Source: Pseudonocardia abyssalis (GTDB lineage Bacteria; Actinomycetota; Actinomycetes; Mycobacteriales; Pseudonocardiaceae). Taken from it: a DNA stretch of 64,000 nt. The DNA lies in NCBI RefSeq assembly GCF_019263705.2, contig NZ_JADQDK010000001.1:1612001-1676000 (forward strand). The letters are read 5' to 3'. The notes beneath the pieces are model-generated. The model worked only from the letters and a program-made list of their open reading frames with translations, searched no databases and was not told where the DNA came from. Position 1 is the first letter of the stretch. Every line of letters begins with the position of its first letter. A program made the position numbers and the translations under genes. This document shows, piece after piece, positions 17,557 to 25,054 of this stretch.

Positions 17557-19421
17557 GGGGCCAGCTCCTTCGCCAGCTCGGCCGACAGTTCGCGGCCCCG
17601 GCGGCCGGCCTCGGTGAGGGTGTCGAGGCGCCCCTGCGCCGCGGCGGCGGCGCGCTTGCGGGCGGCGGCGTCCTGGGCGGCGAGCCCGGCCAGCTCGCGG
17701 CGGCGCGCGTCGAGCTCCTGCTGGCGGGTCGCGAACGCGGCGTCGACGGCCTGCTCCGCTCCCCCGCGCCACGCCGCCACCGCCTGCTCGATCGCCACCG
17801 CCATCTCGTTGGTCGCGACCGCGAACGCGTCGCCGAGCGCCTTCGTCAGCGCGGTGCGGTTGCGGGTGGCCTCGGCGAGTCGGCGGCGGTGGGCGAGCAG
17901 CGTGCCGGCGAGCAGGCCGCCGATCGCGACGGGCGCGAGGAACGACAGCCCGAACGCGAGCCCGACGAACGCGTGCGAGGACAGGAACCCGACGCTGCTG
18001 GCCATCATCAGCGCCGGGACGCCCTCGCCGATCACGTCGAACTTCCCGCCCGGCCCCTCGGCGCGCAGCTCACCGGGGCCGCGGACCGGGGCCTCCATGA
18101 CGACCCGGTCGAGCTCGGAGGGGTCGACGCCCATCTCGGCGAGGTAGCGCGGCAGGGCGTCGGCGACGGTGCGCTCGGTGTCGGCGGCGATCTCCTGCCA
18201 CGCCGCGCTCAGCGTGCGCTCGATGCTCTCGGGCAGGGTCGCGGCGTACCGGCTGACGTCCGCGGGCTTCGTCAGCTCGACGAGCTCGCGCTCGTAGGTG
18301 CGCCGGTAGGCCTCCAGCCGGGCCCGGGACCGGTTGACGACCCGGCGGCCGATCAGCTGGTGGTCGATGCTGCGGCGCCTGCGCTCGCGCTTGAGCGCGG
18401 CGAGGACGGCGATCTCCTCGTCGACGGCGGCCTGCCGCTGCGCCAGCCCGTCGTCGGCGTCACCGGCGGCGCGGTCCTCCTCCGGCTCGGACAGCGCCCG
18501 GATGCCGGAGACGGCGAGCCCGAGGACCCCGCCCGCCCGCACCAGCTCGCGGCGCTCGCTGCAGCGCTGCACGTGCCGGCGCAGCCCGGGCAGGCCGCTG
18601 CGCTCCAGGCGGGCCGCGGCGCGGTCGGTGTGCCCCGCGGCCTGCAGCGTCAGCGCGGCCTCGCCCAGCTTCGCGCTGACCGGCAGCCACGGCGCCTCCA
18701 GCAGCCGTCGTGCGACCTCCGGGTCGACGCCGGGTCCGTCCGGGCCGCAGAACCGGGCGAGCCGCTCGCGGTTCTCGCGGAGCAGGTCGCGCCACGACGT
18801 CGAGTCCTCCACCTTCGTCAGCACGAACGCCACCGACAGGATCCGGGCCGCGGCCTCGGCGAGGAACTCCAGCTCGTGGCGCAGGATCGGCTGGTCCTGG
18901 GCGCTGACGGCGAACAGCAGCGCGTCCGCGCGGGCCAGCGCCCCCATCGTCGCATGCCGGTGGCCGAGGGTCAGGCTGTCGACGCCGGGGGTGTCGACCA
19001 GGCGCAGTCCGTCGAGCAGGGGTTCGTCGATCGTCACCTCCAGCCCGGCGACCTCGCGGAGCACGGCCGGGTCGCCGAGCACGGAGGCGTAGGCGGGCAG
19101 CTCGGACGGGTCGACCTCGGTGCGGCTGCCGTCGGTGCGCAGCACCGTGACCGCCAGCGCCGGCCCGCGGGTGACGGCGACCTGCGTGTGGGTGGCGATG
19201 TCGGCGTCGACGGGGAGCAGGTCGGGGTGCCCGACGAGACAGTTGAGCAGCCGGCTCTTGCCGCGCTTCTGGGCCCCGGCCAGGACGATCGTGGTGGTTC
19301 CGTCCTTCCAGCGCGCGGCCTGCTCGGCCAGCGGGGCCCGCAGGTCCTCCCGCCCGGCGGCCTTCGCCAGCCCGTGCACCTCGTTCGCCAGGCGCAGCAC
19401 TCCCGCGACGACCCCGCTCAT
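17553..19421 (-). CDS. Dynamin-like GTPase, second of pair (IniC/DynB-like)
   Basis: 622-residue bacterial dynamin-like protein. G1 P-loop is GAQKRGKSR (residues 49-57), with Arg after the GKS where Thr is usual in dynamins. G3 is DTPGVDSL (about 155) and G4 is TKVED (about 203). A long helical stalk follows. Two hydrophobic segments near residues 500-540 (ASSVGFLSSHAFVGLAFGLSFLAPVAIGGLLAG) look like a membrane paddle, and the tail is Ala/Arg-rich coiled coil. ATG overlaps the upstream GTPase stop (ATGA), implying stoichiometric co-translation as for IniA/IniC or DynA/DynB partners. Membrane remodelling or repair is inferred. Confidence 0.88.
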   Translation of the reverse strand: MSGVVAGVLRLANEVHGLAKAAGREDLRAPLAEQAARWKDGTTTIVLAGAQKRGKSRLLNCLVGHPDLLPVDADIATHTQVAVTRGPALAVTVLRTDGSRTEVDPSELPAYASVLGDPAVLREVAGLEVTIDEPLLDGLRLVDTPGVDSLTLGHRHATMGALARADALLFAVSAQDQPILRHELEFLAEAAARILSVAFVLTKVEDSTSWRDLLRENRERLARFCGPDGPGVDPEVARRLLEAPWLPVSAKLGEAALTLQAAGHTDRAAARLERSGLPGLRRHVQRCSERRELVRAGGVLGLAVSGIRALSEPEEDRAAGDADDGLAQRQAAVDEEIAVLAALKRERRRRSIDHQLIGRRVVNRSRARLEAYRRTYERELVELTKPADVSRYAATLPESIERTLSAAWQEIAADTERTVADALPRYLAEMGVDPSELDRVVMEAPVRGPGELRAEGPGGKFDVIGEGVPALMMASSVGFLSSHAFVGLAFGLSFLAPVAIGGLLAGTLLAHRRRLAEATRNRTALTKALGDAFAVATNEMAVAIEQAVAAWRGGAEQAVDAAFATRQQELDARRRELAGLAAQDAAARKRAAAAAQGRLDTLTEAGRRGRELSAELAKELAP

Positions 19422-21316
19422 CCCGATCCTCCAGCGCTCGTCCGCAACGTCAGACCCTCGAACACCGCGCACACCGCCTGCACGGCCCGCCGCTCGGCCA
19501 CCGGCAGCGGCCGGTGCAGCAGCACCCGGAACCGTGCGGCCAACGCGGCGGGGTCCTCGACACCGAGGGCGTCGGGCGGCCCCGACGACCCCCGCAGCCG
19601 CGTCACCGCGGCGCGCTCGCGGTCGCCGAGGACCGGGGACCGGGCGAGGCGGTCGAGCTGGGCGGTGTCGAGCCCGGTCCACCCCGGCCGTGCGATCCGG
19701 TGGATCCGGGCGGCCGTCGGGTCCGGCGCGGGCGGTGGCGGCGGCGCCGGCGCCGGGACGGGCACGGGGGCACTCGCGAACGCGGCCGCCGCGATGTCCT
19801 CCAGCGCGCCGAGCACGTCCCGGGCCCGCTGCCCGCCGACGGTCGGCCCGGCGAGCGCGACGACGCGGCGCCACCGTCGCGACGCCTCCCCCGCGGCCGC
19901 GACGACGTCGGCCGCGGTGCAGGTCAGTGGCAGGCCGAGCCCGGTGGCGGGGTCGTCGTAGCGGGCCAGGCGCATGAGTTCCGCGGTCATGTCGTCGTCC
20001 AGGCGCAGTTGGCCGCGGCCCACGGCGGCGCAGGCCGCGAGGATCCGCAGGCCGCGCAGGCCCGCGACCACCGGCCGGTTCTCGTCGACGGCCTCGCGCA
20101 GCTCCGCGACCAGGGCGGCGTCGCGGGGGTCGACCTCGCGGCGGGCGAGCGCCCGGATCCGGCCGACCGCGGCGAACGCCTTGAGCCGCCCGGCGTGGCG
20201 GGCGAAGCGGTCGAGGACGTCGGCGAGCGTGCGGGGCAGGTCGGGGCCGCTCGCGTCGGCCTCCCAGACGACCGTGCCGCTGTCGGCGGACACGTCGGCG
20301 CCGTAGCCGGAGCAGCCGGCCAGCCAGCGGTGCAGCTCGGCGGGCCCGGTCGTCGGGCGCTTGCGCAGCCGGGCGACGGCCTCGCGGATGCCGTAGCGGT
20401 GCAGGCGGGCGACGAGGACCGCACGGGTGGGGAGGTCGACGGGCCCGTAGGCCTCCGTCGTGAACTCGTCGAGGTCGAGCAACAGGTCGTCGAGCTCGTC
20501 GGCGGGCAGGGCGGCGAGCTCGCGCAGCGCGTCGACCTCGGCCGGACCCAGCGCGTTCGCCCGCGCGGTCTCGGCGAGCAGGCCGATCACCGGGGCGACG
20601 TCGAGGACCCGGCCGCCGAGGTCGGCCGAGGCCTTCGCGACGAGCCGGCGCGCGGTGGGCCACGGGTCGCCGTCGCCGTCGCCGCGGCGGTCGATCTGGG
20701 TGAGCACGGCGGCGGTGTTGACCGCGGTCATCCCGCACGCGGCCGACAGCGCCCGGAACTCGTCGAGGGTGTCGGCGTCGAAGCGCTGGACGTAGCGCAG
20801 GACGTAGAGCAGCGCCTGGGCGTGCTCGGCGGCGGAGTCGCCGAACAGCAGGCGGCGGGTGGCGTCCTCGTTCTCGGCGGAGACGGTGTTGACGCCGGGG
20901 GTGTCGATGATCGTGACGGTGCGCAGCGCCGGGTCGGCGAGCTGCACCCGCAGCCGCAGCACCACCGCGGGATCGACGCCGAGTTCGGCGGGCAGCCGTC
21001 CGTCCTGCAACGCGAGCCGGTGCACGGTGCCGTCGACGCACTCGACGAGGACGACGCCGTCGCGCTCGCCGTGCTCGTACCAGGTGACCAGCCGCGTGCA
21101 CTCCCCCGCGTCGGCCGGGGCGACCGAGCGCCGCAGCATCGCGTTGATCAGCGTCGACTTCCCGGCACTGACCGATCCGGCCACCGCGAGCTGCAGCGGC
21201 CGGTCCAGCTGCGACCCGACCGCCAGCAGCTCGGCACGCAGCCGTGCGTCGCGGGCCCGCGACGCACCGCCGTGGCAGAGCTCGCGCAGGGCGGCGAGCG
21301 GGTCGGCGGCGTTCAC
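19418..21316 (-). CDS. Dynamin-like GTPase, first of pair (IniA/DynA-like)
   Basis: 632-residue dynamin-family GTPase. G1 GSVSAGKST (residues 47-55), G2 Thr in GECTRLVTWY (Thr74), G3 DTPGVN (138-143), G4 TQID (about 210). A long helical region follows, then a Pro/Ala linker (SAPVPVPAPAPPPPPAPDP) near residue 540. Unlike its partner it has no obvious hydrophobic paddle, so the membrane anchor probably comes from the downstream protein. GTG start overlaps the acidic repeat gene by GTGA. Two unequal dynamins in tandem is the arrangement of mycobacterial iniA-iniC and Streptomyces dynA-dynB. Confidence 0.88.
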   Translation of the reverse strand: MNAADPLAALRELCHGGASRARDARLRAELLAVGSQLDRPLQLAVAGSVSAGKSTLINAMLRRSVAPADAGECTRLVTWYEHGERDGVVLVECVDGTVHRLALQDGRLPAELGVDPAVVLRLRVQLADPALRTVTIIDTPGVNTVSAENEDATRRLLFGDSAAEHAQALLYVLRYVQRFDADTLDEFRALSAACGMTAVNTAAVLTQIDRRGDGDGDPWPTARRLVAKASADLGGRVLDVAPVIGLLAETARANALGPAEVDALRELAALPADELDDLLLDLDEFTTEAYGPVDLPTRAVLVARLHRYGIREAVARLRKRPTTGPAELHRWLAGCSGYGADVSADSGTVVWEADASGPDLPRTLADVLDRFARHAGRLKAFAAVGRIRALARREVDPRDAALVAELREAVDENRPVVAGLRGLRILAACAAVGRGQLRLDDDMTAELMRLARYDDPATGLGLPLTCTAADVVAAAGEASRRWRRVVALAGPTVGGQRARDVLGALEDIAAAAFASAPVPVPAPAPPPPPAPDPTAARIHRIARPGWTGLDTAQLDRLARSPVLGDRERAAVTRLRGSSGPPDALGVEDPAALAARFRVLLHRPLPVAERRAVQAVCAVFEGLTLRTSAGGSG

Positions 21317-21732
21317 CAGCCGGTGCCGGGGTCGTGGTGCCCGTGGTCGGCGGCCGGGTCGGTGCTGTCGGGTCCGACGTGGTCGGGGTCGTCGGTGGGC
21401 CCGTGGGCGTCACCGTCGTGCGCGGAGTGGTCGTCGTGCGCGGAGTGGTCGTCGAGGGCCGGGGCGTCGTCGTCGAACCCGTCGGAGGCCGGGTCGGCGG
21501 GGTCCGGGTCGGCGGGGTCCGGGTCGGCGGGGTCCGGGTCGGTCGGGTCCAGGTCGGCGGGGTCCGCGTCGGCCGGGATGTCGAACAGCCCGTCGGGCGG
21601 CAGGAGCTCAGAACCGTCGGACCCCTCGGCCGCGAAGGTCTGCGCGAACATCGCGTCGGACCCGGCCGGCAGGGCGACGTCGTCGAACAACAGCTCGTGC
21701 AGCGCGTCGCGGGACACCATGTCGTCGGTCAT
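21313..21732 (-). CDS. Acidic Asp-Pro repeat protein (IniB-like position)
   Basis: 139-residue, extremely acidic, low-complexity protein. Residues 1-45 (MTDDMVSRDALHELLFDDVA...) form a short conserved-looking helical head. Then come DPADP-type repeats and two HSAHDD repeats rich in Asp and His. ATG chosen with GGAGAG 6 nt upstream. It starts a three-gene run with the dynamin-like GTPases (GTGA overlap), the place occupied by iniB in the mycobacterial iniBAC operon. I see no sequence proof of homology to IniB. The His/Asp tail could bind metal; function unknown. Confidence 0.75.
   Translation of the reverse strand: MTDDMVSRDALHELLFDDVALPAGSDAMFAQTFAAEGSDGSELLPPDGLFDIPADADPADLDPTDPDPADPDPADPDPADPASDGFDDDAPALDDHSAHDDHSAHDGDAHGPTDDPDHVGPDSTDPAADHGHHDPGTGW
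21488..21575 (-). repeat. 15-bp tandem repeats encoding DPADP units
   Basis: GGCGGGGTCCGGGTC-type units repeat about five times with small changes within the acidic protein gene. On the minus strand they encode alternating Asp-Pro-Ala. Copy number is likely to vary between strains. Confidence 0.8.
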
Positions 21733-21753
21733 CGCACTCTCCGTTCTGTGAGT

Positions 21754-21775
21754 CGGTTCTATCCGGGTCGAACCG
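21754..21775. promoter_or_regulatory. Inverted repeat between dynamin operon and sigma gene
   Basis: CGGTTC at 21754-21759 and GAACCG at 21770-21775 with a 10-bp spacer. It lies 22 bp upstream of the acidic-repeat gene start and about 75 bp upstream of the divergent ECF sigma gene, so a bound regulator could act on both. It may also overlap the -10 region of the leftward promoter. Confidence 0.45.
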
Positions 21776-21851
21776 TTGGGGCCATGATGGCTAACGATCC
21801 ACGGTCGCGCCGCGAACCATGATCCGAGCGCCCCCGAGCCGCAGGAGGACC

Positions 21852-22412
21852 ATGGCCACCGGCCCCTTCCCCGAACCGGACGAACCCGGTGACGAGGCCG
21901 CACTGGTGATCGCCGCCCAGGCGGGCGACCAGGAGGCGTTCAAGACCCTGTGGAGGGCCTCCGAGCGCCAGGCGCACGCGCTGTGCCTGCGGCTGACCGG
22001 CAACCGCACCGACGCCGCCGACGCCCTGCAGGAGTGTCAGATCGCGGTCTGGCGCAACCTGCACCGCTTCGAGCACCGCTGCCCGTTCGGCGCGTGGGTG
22101 TTCACGATCGCCCGCAACGCCGCCCTGAGCGTCATCCGGGCCCGCGGCCGGCGCCCCGAGACCAACGTCGACGACATCGAGGACCGCCCCCGCGACGCCT
22201 CGGCCGGCCTGTTCGCCGACGTGCTGGTCGAGACCATGGCGGTGCAGGCCGCCCTGGAGACGCTGCCCGAGAAGCATCGGGAGGCGCTGCTCCTGTGGGT
22301 CGGTGGCATGCCCTACGCGCAGGTGGCGGAGCTGATGGACGCCCCCCTCAACAGCGTGAAGGTGTGGATCCACCGGGCCCGTACCGCGCTCAAGGCGCAG
22401 CTCGGGCGCTGA
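21852..22412 (+). CDS. ECF RNA polymerase sigma factor
   Basis: 186-residue sigma-70 family ECF factor. Region 2 runs from EAALVIAAQAGDQEAFKTLWR to FGAWVFTIARNAALSVIRARGR. Region 4, with its helix-turn-helix, is LETLPEKHREALLLWVGGMPYAQVAELMDAPLNSVKVWIHRAR. The start at 21852 (MATGPFPEPDEP) has AGGAGG only 3 nt upstream; an ATG at 21819 would add 11 residues but lacks a ribosome binding site. No anti-sigma gene follows; the next gene on this side is convergent. Divergent from the acidic/dynamin operon, which is its most obvious target. Confidence 0.9.
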   Translation: MATGPFPEPDEPGDEAALVIAAQAGDQEAFKTLWRASERQAHALCLRLTGNRTDAADALQECQIAVWRNLHRFEHRCPFGAWVFTIARNAALSVIRARGRRPETNVDDIEDRPRDASAGLFADVLVETMAVQAALETLPEKHREALLLWVGGMPYAQVAELMDAPLNSVKVWIHRARTALKAQLGR

Positions 22413-22443
22413 GGTCGGGAGTGCCGGGGGTGCGGGAGCCACG

Positions 22444-22818
22444 TCAGGACGCCGCCGCCGTGCGCGGGTAGGTGTCGTCGTCGGCCGGGGACGGGAACGG
22501 GCCGTCCGCGGCGCCGAGCACCTCGTCCGGGACGCCGTCCCGGTCGGTGTCGAGGAACCCCACGTCGGCGCGACCGTCGTGGTCGGTGTCCACGGCGACC
22601 AGGTCGATGCGGCCGTCGGCGTCGATGTCGACCCCGCCCACGTCGGTGAGGCCGTCGGCGTCGACGTCGACGAGCACGGTGTCGAACGCGCCGTCACCGT
22701 CGGTGTCGAGCAGCGTGGTCTCGGCGTAGCCGTCACCGTCGCGGTCGACGTACTCGGTGGTGGGGTCGGCGTAGGTGGTGGGGTCGGCGTAGGTGGTGGG
22801 GTCGGCGCACTCGGACAT
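22444..22818 (-). CDS. DxDxDG-repeat putative calcium-binding protein
   Basis: 124-residue acidic protein made of about six consecutive 12-13-residue units of the form DxDxDG (DRDGDGY, DTDGDGA, DVDADGL, DIDADGR, DTDHDGR, DTDRDGV). This resembles thrombospondin type 3/EF-hand-like calcium loops. A short N-terminal stretch has three TTYADP repeats. There is no signal peptide or membrane segment, which is odd for this repeat type. ATG with GAGGAG upstream. It is downstream of the Eis-like gene and convergent with the ECF sigma gene. Calcium binding is inferred from the motif alone. Confidence 0.78.
   Translation of the reverse strand: MSECADPTTYADPTTYADPTTEYVDRDGDGYAETTLLDTDGDGAFDTVLVDVDADGLTDVGGVDIDADGRIDLVAVDTDHDGRADVGFLDTDRDGVPDEVLGAADGPFPSPADDDTYPRTAAAS
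22753..22806 (-). repeat. 18-bp tandem repeats (TTYADP codons)
   Basis: Two exact copies of GTAGGTGGTGGGGTCGGC (22771-22788 and 22789-22806) and one diverged copy before them. They encode the N-terminal TTYADP repeats of the DxDxDG protein. Confidence 0.85.
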
Positions 22819-22900
22819 CGCGGGCTCCTCGGACTCGTCGGCTTCTGTCCCTACCGACGCCGCCCGGCCGCCCCGGGTTACAGCGACCTCCGGGAGATCT

Positions 22901-24094
22901 TCAGAAGTACGTCCCGCACCACGGCAGGCGGTCGGCGGCGAACAGCGCGTCGGCCCGGGCCGGGGCTCCGGCGTCGTGCACCCGCCACCATCCGGTCGCC
23001 GCGAGCAGCGACGGCGCGCGGTCACCGAGGTAGGCCATCGCGAGTGCGTCCACGTCGCACTCCAGCTCGGGGTCGGCGCCCACACGCTCCGCGGTGCCGC
23101 CCCCGATCCGGTAGACGCCGTCGTTGGCCGGGAGCAGGCGGTCGTGCACCCCGACCAGCACGGGCGCCCCGTCGCCCCAGGCCCGTGCGGCGAGGGCCGC
23201 GGGCACGTCGACCAGGCGCAGCCACGTCTCGTCCTCGGCGCCGGTGACGGTGCAGTCGCGGGGGTCGGCGAGCAGCAGCTCCAACGGCTCGTCGACGGGG
23301 CGGAGCCAGCCGTCGACCCGGTCGACGAGGTCGATCCCGGTGAGGAACGCCCAGAGCGCGGCGGTGGAGTCGGGGCCGTCGGCGTGCAGGTCGTTCACCT
23401 TCAGGGCGCGGTGCGAGAACGAGCCCTCCGGTAGCGGGGACGCGAGCGCGAACCCGTCGTCGCCGTCGGGGCCGGTGTGGACGGCGGCTACCAGGTGCTG
23501 CTCCTTCGCGACGAACCGCCCGACCTGCGCCCACCACCACGCCGGTCGGCGGGTGATCCCGCCGGGACGGCGCAGCGCGAGGACGTCGTGCAGCGCGGTG
23601 AGCGTGGGCTCGATGTCGGCGCCGAGGACGAGCCGCACCGCCCCCGCCGGCTCCCGGCGCCATCCCGCACCGCGGCCGCTGACGCAGACGTGACGCCCCC
23701 GGCTGGCCACGCCGTAGCCGAAGCGGCCGTAGATCCGGGCCTCGCTGGCCCGCAACGACGCGAGCGGCTCGCCACGATCCACGGCGTCGTCGAGCAGGGT
23801 GCGCATCATCGCCGACAGGACGCCGCGGCGGGTGCGGTCCGGGCGCACCCCGACCCGGGTGACGGCCGCGGTGTCGAGCGCGGCCCCGCCGGGCACCGCG
23901 GTGCGCGTGGGGAACGACGTGGCCGTACCGATCAGCGCGCCGTCGTCGGCGACGCCCAGGGTGCGACCGGGGCTGTAGCTGCGCCCGGCGCGCTCCCAGT
24001 CGTCGTCGGGTACGGGGTCCTGCTGGATCGTGGCCGCGAACAGGCGGTGCGCGGCGCGCAGCTCGTCGGGGCCGAGGACGTGGACCGGTGGCAT
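22901..24094 (-). CDS. Eis-like GNAT N-acetyltransferase
   Basis: 397-residue acetyltransferase with the tripartite Eis layout: an N-terminal GNAT domain with acetyl-CoA loop VTRVGVRPDRTRRGVLSAMM (about residues 80-98), a second degenerate GNAT domain, and an SCP2-like C-terminal domain. The C-terminal tail LPWCGTYF matches the free C-terminal carboxylate and Tyr/Phe end used as catalytic base in Eis. Mycobacterial Eis (Rv2416c) acetylates aminoglycosides and host proteins; substrate here is unknown. ATG overlaps the upstream DUF4333 gene stop by one base (TGATG). Confidence 0.9.
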   Translation of the reverse strand: MPPVHVLGPDELRAAHRLFAATIQQDPVPDDDWERAGRSYSPGRTLGVADDGALIGTATSFPTRTAVPGGAALDTAAVTRVGVRPDRTRRGVLSAMMRTLLDDAVDRGEPLASLRASEARIYGRFGYGVASRGRHVCVSGRGAGWRREPAGAVRLVLGADIEPTLTALHDVLALRRPGGITRRPAWWWAQVGRFVAKEQHLVAAVHTGPDGDDGFALASPLPEGSFSHRALKVNDLHADGPDSTAALWAFLTGIDLVDRVDGWLRPVDEPLELLLADPRDCTVTGAEDETWLRLVDVPAALAARAWGDGAPVLVGVHDRLLPANDGVYRIGGGTAERVGADPELECDVDALAMAYLGDRAPSLLAATGWWRVHDAGAPARADALFAADRLPWCGTYF

Positions 24095-24933
24095 CAGGCG
24101 GGCCTGCTGACCTCGTAGTCGCCGGTGCTGCTGGTGACCCGGACCGGGACGGTGGCCGGGGCTCCGTCGATCGTGGTGGTGCAGGTGAAGCCGGCGCCGT
24201 CGCTGACCCGGATCGACTCCCCCGGCGCACCGCAGGTGACGTCGCCGACGACGCCGTACCCGTAGTCCTCCACGAGGACCCGCTGCACGCCGGTCTGCAG
24301 GGCGGCCTGGTCGAACACGGTCGTGTTGAGGAACCCTGGCGAGACGAACGCGAGGACCGCGCCGAGCACGAGCAGCGCGACCACGATCGCGCCGACGACG
24401 AGCGGGACGCGCGACCGGCGCGGGGCACGGCCGACGTCGGGCAGGGGCGGGTAGCCCTGACCCCACTGCGGGCCCTGCGGGTAGCCCTGCTGAGGCCCGC
24501 CGGGGTACGGCTGCCCCGGGTAGGGCTGCGGGCCCGGGTACTGCGGCGGGTACTGGCCCGGTGGCGGGTACTGCCCCGGCGCCGGCCCCCACCCGGACGG
24601 CCCGCCCTGCTGCTGCGGCGGCACGTTCCAGCCCCCCGCGGGCGGCGGCTGCTGCGCCCACGCCGGCTGCTGACCGGCCGGCGGGGCGCCCCACACCCCC
24701 GGCTGCTCCACCCGGGTCGCGTCCTGGTCCGGCCGGTCGGGCCAGGACCGGTCCACGCGGGTCTCGTCCTCGTTCCCCGGCGCGCTCTCGCTCCACGAGC
24801 GGGTCTCCGAACCGGGGTCCGGGGACGGGTCCCGGGACGGATCGCCCCAGCCCCCGGCAGGCGGCCGGCCCCAGGCGGCACGGTCCGTCCCCTCGGCCGG
24901 ACTGCCGTGCGGGGACTCCTCGGGCGTCGTCAT
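24094..24933 (-). CDS. Pro/Gly/Gln-rich membrane protein with DUF4333
   Basis: 279-residue single-pass membrane protein. Residues 1-175 are disordered and rich in Pro, Gly, Gln and Trp with QYPP/PYPG repeats. A transmembrane helix follows (VPLVVGAIVVALLVLGAVLAFV, about 180-200). The extracytoplasmic DUF4333 domain (TTVFDQAALQTGVQRVLVEDYG...VTCGAPGES...FTCTTTIDG) has two Cys likely to pair. ATG with GAGGAGAGG upstream. It matches the position of Rv2091c next to helY. Function unknown. Confidence 0.85.
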   Translation of the reverse strand: MTTPEESPHGSPAEGTDRAAWGRPPAGGWGDPSRDPSPDPGSETRSWSESAPGNEDETRVDRSWPDRPDQDATRVEQPGVWGAPPAGQQPAWAQQPPPAGGWNVPPQQQGGPSGWGPAPGQYPPPGQYPPQYPGPQPYPGQPYPGGPQQGYPQGPQWGQGYPPLPDVGRAPRRSRVPLVVGAIVVALLVLGAVLAFVSPGFLNTTVFDQAALQTGVQRVLVEDYGYGVVGDVTCGAPGESIRVSDGAGFTCTTTIDGAPATVPVRVTSSTGDYEVSRPA

Positions 24934-25020
24934 CGCCGACCTCTCCTCGTCGTGTCCGGGGACATCCGGGCACAGCCGGGATCCAAGCACAGGCGACCCG
25001 GACGGCGCAGCCGAACGCCG

Positions 25021-25040
25021 GATCGGGCGGGGCCCCGATC
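25021..25040 (-). terminator. Hairpin downstream of helY
   Basis: GATCGGG and CCCGATC pair around a 6-nt loop, 15 nt past the helY stop on the minus strand. The stop itself is followed by a near-duplicate (CCCGATCAGGTGG twice), placing a second TGA 16 nt on. No U-tract, so termination is only probable. Confidence 0.4.
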
Positions 25041-25054
25041 AGGTGGGGTCCCGA

